A stretch of DNA of 64,000 bases from the NCBI RefSeq assembly GCF_000231385.2, contig NC_018515.1, forward strand, positions 514,501 through 578,500, read 5' to 3'. The notes beneath the pieces are model-generated. The model had not been told where the DNA came from. It searched no databases and worked only from the letters and a program-made list of their open reading frames with translations. The stretch comes from Desulfosporosinus meridiei DSM 13257 (lineage in GTDB: Bacteria > Bacillota > Desulfitobacteriia > Desulfitobacteriales > Desulfitobacteriaceae). How positions within the stretch are numbered: the first letter of the stretch is position 1; each line of letters opens with the position of its first letter. Position numbers and translations under genes: made by a program. Positions 59,798 to 64,000 of this stretch are shown here, in pieces.

Positions 59798-60592
59798 ATG
59801 CATATCCAAAAACAGATTGAAAACTACTGGCAGACAGCTAATGAGCGGTACAACGAGACCATTCAAAAGGAATTAAAGGGTGTTAAAAAGGAAGTTTGGG
59901 TTCAACTTCTGAATGAGAATCGACCTCCGGGAGAAAAACTGGAGGTCCTGGATATCGGCACGGGCCCAGGTTTCTTTCCCTTGCTCCTTTCCGAGCTGGG
60001 GCATCGGGTTACGGCCATCGACTGCACAGAGAGCATGCTGGCTACAGCCCGGGAGAATGTTAAGGCGGCAGGCTTTGAGGTTTCTTTTCATTTAATGGAT
60101 GCCCATAAGCTGGCCTTCGAGGACAACTCCTTCGATTTCATTCTCACCCGCAATGTCACTTGGCTGATGTATGACCCCTCTGCCGCTTACCGGGAATGGC
60201 ACAGAGTCTTAAAGCCCGGTGGCCGACTGCTGATCTTTGACGCCAATTATTATTTATGGCAGCAGGACAGTCAGTGGCAGGAAGAGTTTGAACGGGACCA
60301 TGACGAGGCGGTTAAGCTGGGCTTCAAAAAGTTTGATAAAACCAGCGTGGAAGAGAGCAACAAGATTGCAGAGGATCTGTTTTTTAGCAAGATCCGCCGG
60401 CCCCAGTGGGATATCCCGGTTTTGCTCAGTCTGGGCTTCGGTAAAATCTACGTGGAGGGGGATCTCAGTGAGAAGATCAGCGACGAAATCAGCAAGGTAC
60501 GCTACCGTACTATTCCTCCATTTATGATCAGGGCTGAAAAAACTGATGTCAGATACCTTTATGGCCTGGATAGACAGGATTCCCGGTCTTAA
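59798..60592 (+). CDS. Class I SAM-dependent methyltransferase 2 of operon 4
   Basis: A 264-residue tandem copy of the previous gene: MHIQKQIENYWQTANERY, VLDIGTGPGFFPLLLSELGH, TAIDCTESMLATARE, GGRLLIFDANYYLWQ, and KVRYRTIPPFMIRAEK near the end. ATG 59798 is chosen behind GAAGGGTGAG; the frame extends 23 codons upstream. It carries a C-terminal tail (~13 residues, YLYGLDRQDSRS) lacking in its sister. The NikA-like gene follows after 47 bases. Confidence 0.9.
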   Translation: MHIQKQIENYWQTANERYNETIQKELKGVKKEVWVQLLNENRPPGEKLEVLDIGTGPGFFPLLLSELGHRVTAIDCTESMLATARENVKAAGFEVSFHLMDAHKLAFEDNSFDFILTRNVTWLMYDPSAAYREWHRVLKPGGRLLIFDANYYLWQQDSQWQEEFERDHDEAVKLGFKKFDKTSVEESNKIAEDLFFSKIRRPQWDIPVLLSLGFGKIYVEGDLSEKISDEISKVRYRTIPPFMIRAEKTDVRYLYGLDRQDSRS

Positions 60593-60639
60593 AGATAAGT
60601 CTTCCAGAGGGTTCTAATTGAGAAGGAGGGACTTAGAAA

Positions 60640-62253
60640 GTGAAAATGAAAACAAAAACGATTAAAAGCAGAGTGATTCTCTATCTGTTGCTGATCAGCA
60701 GTGTCTTCACCCTTAGCGGCTGTATGGGAGGCAAAACGGAACAAACCGGAGCGCAGAAGAACATTCCTCAGGAACTAACTATTGCCAGAGTAGGGGATGT
60801 GGGAACCATGAACCCTCATCTCTATGACAGTGATATGGGAGCCCAGACCCTGGTTTATGACCCTTTGGTGAACCTGGATAAGGCAGGAAATATTATTCCC
60901 TGCTTGGCAGCTTCCTGGGAGTTTAAGGACGAGGGACTGAGTCTGGCCTTTCACCTGCGGGAAGATGTGAAATTTTCCGATGGCCAGGAATTTAATGCTC
61001 AAGCGGTTAAACAAAATTTTGAGGCCGTCCTGGCCAATGCCAAACGGCATAGCTGGCTGCCTATGATCGATAATCTGAAATCCGTCGAAGTCACGGCTCC
61101 CTATACCGTGGTTATGCACTTTAAGAATCCTTATCCCTTTACCCTGCTGGAACTGACCATGGTGCGTCCAGCTCGCTTTCTAAGCCCGGGAGGGTTCGGA
61201 GCGGATGGTGTTGCTTTTGAAAAGCCTGTAGGGACAGGCCCTTATATCTTAACAGAGTATGTGAAGGATCAAAGAGCGGTTTTTGTCCGCAATGAAAATT
61301 ACTGGGGGGAAAAGCCTAAGTTAGAAAAGATAACTATCCGACCGGTTCCGGACTCCAATGTGCGTTTAAATGCCCTCATGGCCGGAGAGGTGGACTTAAT
61401 CGTGGGCAGCGGTCTGAAAGCCGTCTCTTATCTGGATCTAAAAAACCTGAAGGGTAATGCCAATCTGCAAACTAAAGTTGAAGTGGGAGATATCGCTCAG
61501 TTTCTACTGCTGAATCCCAGTGCTGAGTTTCTCACCGACAAAGCAGTCAGAGAAGCTATATGTCTGGCTATTGACAAACAAGAAATTAATCAAATTGTTT
61601 ATGAGAATATGGAAAGTGTGTCCGACACCATGTTTTCTACCAAGGTTCCGGAGATTCTGGGGAAAGTCAAGGGACCGGGAAGGGATCTGGAAAAGGCCAA
61701 GCAACTTTTGGCCTCTGCCGGTTGGATCGATTCGAATGGAGACAAATTTCTGGACAAAAACGGTAAGACCTTAGAGATCATGTGCAACATACCCTCCGAC
61801 GCACTGCCCACCAAAACCTTAGCAGAAGTGGTCCAGGCCCAACTCTCACAAATTGGAATTAAAGTCAAGATCAGCTCTGTGGAGTCTGCGGTCTATTATG
61901 AGCGCAAAGAATCCGGCGAGTTTGGCATTATGCCGGATTTTTCCTGGGGTGTTCAATATGATCCCCAGAGTATCTATAAGTCCTTTCGAGATGTCAGGCC
62001 CTTTTTAGGAGAAATATTCCAGGGCGAAGCTGGTTCCTTATTCAAACAGGCTCTCACGACCATGGAACCGGCTGAGCGGAGAATTAAGTTCGACCGCATC
62101 GCCGATATTTTCATGAACGAGGAATACATTGTCATACCTACCACAGTTACCCCCAATGTGGCGGTATACAATAAGAAAGTTCAGGGCTTCGACTTCTCGG
62201 CCAATGCCTGGGAGTTAAGTATTGGCTTGTCTAAGGTGGAAATTGTCGAATAG
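60640..62253 (+). CDS. NikA-like solute-binding lipoprotein (operon 4)
   Basis: A 537-residue family-5 lipoprotein, lipobox LSGC. It has LTIARVGDVGTMNPHLYDSD, HLREDVKFSDGQEFNAQAVK, MVRPARFLSPGGFGADG then EKPVGTGPYIL, and WGVQYDPQSIYKSF. The RPARFLSP and WGxxYDP patterns parallel E. coli NikA (nickel-chelate binding). GTG 60640 has AAGGAGGG 9 bases upstream; ATG 60646 is the alternative. It shares the operon with two methyltransferases and two permeases. Confidence 0.9.
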   Translation: MKMKTKTIKSRVILYLLLISSVFTLSGCMGGKTEQTGAQKNIPQELTIARVGDVGTMNPHLYDSDMGAQTLVYDPLVNLDKAGNIIPCLAASWEFKDEGLSLAFHLREDVKFSDGQEFNAQAVKQNFEAVLANAKRHSWLPMIDNLKSVEVTAPYTVVMHFKNPYPFTLLELTMVRPARFLSPGGFGADGVAFEKPVGTGPYILTEYVKDQRAVFVRNENYWGEKPKLEKITIRPVPDSNVRLNALMAGEVDLIVGSGLKAVSYLDLKNLKGNANLQTKVEVGDIAQFLLLNPSAEFLTDKAVREAICLAIDKQEINQIVYENMESVSDTMFSTKVPEILGKVKGPGRDLEKAKQLLASAGWIDSNGDKFLDKNGKTLEIMCNIPSDALPTKTLAEVVQAQLSQIGIKVKISSVESAVYYERKESGEFGIMPDFSWGVQYDPQSIYKSFRDVRPFLGEIFQGEAGSLFKQALTTMEPAERRIKFDRIADIFMNEEYIVIPTTVTPNVAVYNKKVQGFDFSANAWELSIGLSKVEIVE

Positions 62254-62277
62254 ATGAGGTATTGAGGTAAGATAAGC

Positions 62278-63225
62278 GTGTTTAAATATGTTTGTAAGAG
62301 AGTAGTCTTTCTGTTCTTTGTGATGTTCGGGGTGTCGTTGCTAACCTTCGGGATGGTGCATCTCACCCCGGGAGATCCGGCGGAAATCCTTTTGCGAATG
62401 GAAGGAATTAATGCCACACCGGAGGCAGTGGAAGCCTTACGGGAGAAATTGGGTTTAAACAATCCGCTGCCCGTTCAATACGGCCACTGGATCAGCAAGG
62501 TTCTGGGGGGGGATCTGGGAGTTTCTTTTGAAACCGGCCGACCGGTCCTGGAGGAATTGGGGCAGCGGTTACCTGCCACAGTGGAACTGACTGTCGCCGG
62601 GACTATGGTGGTACTCCTGGTTTCCTTACCTCTTGGCTTATTGTCGGCGGTTTATAAAAACACCTTGGTAGATCACATAGGCCGCTTTTTTGCTTTGGTG
62701 GGCGCCTCAGTGCCTTCCTTCTGGCTAGGGCTGATTTTAATTTATTTTTTGGCAGTGAAATATCAACTGTTGCCGGTCATGGGGAGAGGCAGCCCAGCCC
62801 ATCTGGTTTTGCCGGCCTTGACTCTGGGGCTGGGAATGTCCGCTACGTATGCGCGTTTGCTGCGGGCCAGCATGCTGGAAATTTTAGGGCTGGACTTTAT
62901 TCAGGCAGCCCGGGCTCGCGGGCTCACAGAAAACGCGGTTTTGTTGGGACACGCCTTTAAAAATGCCCTCCTGCCGCTGGTTACCGCTTTTGGAATGAGT
63001 TTGGGTCATTTGCTGGGCGGAACAGTCATCGTCGAGACAATTTTTGCCTGGCCGGGGATGGGTCACTTTCTGGTGGATTCTATTTTTGGCCGAGATTATG
63101 CTGTTGTGCAGAGCTATGTTCTCTTGATGGCCTTTATTTTCGTCATCCTAAATCTCCTGGTGGATATTTCTTATGCCTTTATTGATCCCCGGATGCGTGT
63201 GGCGAAGAAGGGGGAGGATCAATGA
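62278..63225 (+). CDS. ABC permease, NikB type (operon 4)
   Basis: A 315-residue permease: FGVSLLTFGMVHLTPGDPAE, ILLRMEGINATPEAVEALRE after TM1, the coupling loop LGLDFIQAARARGLTENAVL then HAFKNALLPLVTAFG, and GGTVIVETIFAWPGMG. It starts with GTG 62278 and overlaps the next gene by four bases. It is closer to the permease at 41696 than to those of the CntA-like operons. Confidence 0.92.
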   Translation: MFKYVCKRVVFLFFVMFGVSLLTFGMVHLTPGDPAEILLRMEGINATPEAVEALREKLGLNNPLPVQYGHWISKVLGGDLGVSFETGRPVLEELGQRLPATVELTVAGTMVVLLVSLPLGLLSAVYKNTLVDHIGRFFALVGASVPSFWLGLILIYFLAVKYQLLPVMGRGSPAHLVLPALTLGLGMSATYARLLRASMLEILGLDFIQAARARGLTENAVLLGHAFKNALLPLVTAFGMSLGHLLGGTVIVETIFAWPGMGHFLVDSIFGRDYAVVQSYVLLMAFIFVILNLLVDISYAFIDPRMRVAKKGEDQ

Positions 63226-64000
63226 AACTGAAAAACTTACTGCGTGATCCCCTCGCCTTGCTGGGATTAATCTTAATTGTAGTTATTCTGGCAGTAGCCA
63301 TAATGGCCCCTTGGCTGGCTCCTCACGATCCTCTGCAGTTTAATACAGCCCACAGGCTGGAAGGGCCTTCAGCCAGTTATCCTTTGGGAACGGATCATCT
63401 AGGCAGGTGTATTCTGTCACGGATCTTGTTTGGGGCGGGGAGCTCACTAAGCATAGCCTTTCTGGTCTTAGGCCTGACTTTATCCGTAGGAACGTTGGTT
63501 GGTACTCTGGCAGGGTATGTAGGAGGCAAACTGGATGATCTGATTATCAGTATTATTGATGTTCTGTTGGCCTTCCCGGGTTTGATTCTGGCCTTAGTCA
63601 TTGCCGGGATGCTGGGCCCCAGCATCACCAATGTCATGATTGCCCTAGCTGCTGTCCAGTGGGTTGGTTATGCTCGGATTATCCGGGCCCTGGTAGCTTC
63701 AATGAAAGAAAAAGAGTACGTTCAGGCTGCCCGCGCGGGAGGAGGCACCCATTTATCCCTGGTTCTGCGGCATATTTTGCCGAATGTATTGTCTCCGGTT
63801 ATCGTCTTGGCAACCTTGGATATGGGCTCAACCATTCTGGCTATTTCCGGCATGTCTTATTTAGGGCTGGGTGCTCAGCCGCCTGACCCGGAATGGGGAG
63901 CTATGCTTAATGACGGTCGTCCCTATATGTATACGGCCCCCGCGACCATGATTTTCCCCGGTCTGGCTATTTTAATCACCGTCTTGGCCTTTAACTTATT
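63222..64000 (+). CDS. ABC permease, NikC type (operon 4), 3' end outside window
   Basis: The frame opens at ATG 63222 (ATGA overlap) and is still open at the window edge after about 259 codons. It contains APHDPLQFNTAHRLEGPSAS, YPLGTDHLGRCILSRILFG, an EAA loop KEKEYVQAARAGGGTHLSLV, and MSYLGLGAQPPDPEWGAMLN. By analogy with operon 1, two ATPase genes should follow downstream. Confidence 0.92.
   Translation, partial: MKLKNLLRDPLALLGLILIVVILAVAIMAPWLAPHDPLQFNTAHRLEGPSASYPLGTDHLGRCILSRILFGAGSSLSIAFLVLGLTLSVGTLVGTLAGYVGGKLDDLIISIIDVLLAFPGLILALVIAGMLGPSITNVMIALAAVQWVGYARIIRALVASMKEKEYVQAARAGGGTHLSLVLRHILPNVLSPVIVLATLDMGSTILAISGMSYLGLGAQPPDPEWGAMLNDGRPYMYTAPATMIFPGLAILITVLAFNL

Overview
The window looks like chromosomal DNA of an anaerobic, spore-forming, corrinoid-dependent Firmicute of the Desulfitobacterium/Desulfosporosinus type. 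This is inference from gene content: a multihaem cytochrome c, oxygen-independent class III ribonucleotide reductase, a spore-coat-like protein, cobalamin-dependent MetH, three cobalamin riboswitches, and several metal-type ABC transporters. No rRNA, tRNA, CRISPR array or intact transposase gene was recognised. Layout: 0-2 kb, the end of an HAO-like multihaem cytochrome and a membrane partner, then a glutathione peroxidase relic. 2-6.2 kb, cobalamin riboswitch 1 and a cobalt-uptake operon (cbiQ-cbiO-cbiM-cbiN-cbiJ). 6.4-9.8 kb, cobalamin riboswitch 2 and nrdDG. 9.8-11.8 kb, queH and a DUF512 radical-SAM protein on the minus strand. 11.9-16.8 kb, a broken histidine-ammonia-lyase-like gene and metH. 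17-22.5 kb, cobalamin riboswitch 3 and a five-gene nickel/peptide-type ABC operon, probably for cobalt or a cobalt chelate. 22.5-25.4 kb, a scrap yard of gene remnants around a spore-coat-like gene. 25.4-28.9 kb, a CobW GTPase, a CobW-permease fusion and a DUF1980 protein. 29-33.6 kb, a manganese-type ABC operon divergent from mntR. 33.7-40.7 kb, small DUF genes, an MFS exporter, a SpoU methyltransferase and several relics. 40.7-64 kb, a metal-chelate acquisition island. The island is the most interesting part. Four transcription units in it encode metal-type transport: two NikA-like systems that carry class I SAM methyltransferases, one opine/metallophore-like Nik system, and one FecBCD/BtuFCD-like system. 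Each starts with a copy of the same leader RNA: a hairpin rich in G·U and compensatory base changes, ending in a U-run, and in three copies preceded by a small GCAA...TTGC hairpin. I do not recognise it as any riboswitch class I know. It is a candidate cis-regulatory RNA for a metal/metallophore regulon. Four intact methyltransferase genes, plus the remnant of a fifth directly behind one of the RNA copies, tie methyl transfer to this transport function. An RloA/RloB-type ATPase-TOPRIM defence pair sits inside the island. How the genes fit together: riboswitches 1 and 3 should switch cobalt uptake off when adenosylcobalamin is plentiful. Riboswitch 2 should shut down the B12-independent reductase NrdDG under the same condition. 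MetH is a corrinoid consumer. The new RNA family would co-regulate a second layer of metal or metal-chelate import. Translation starts, metal specificities and regulatory directions given here are predictions from sequence alone.
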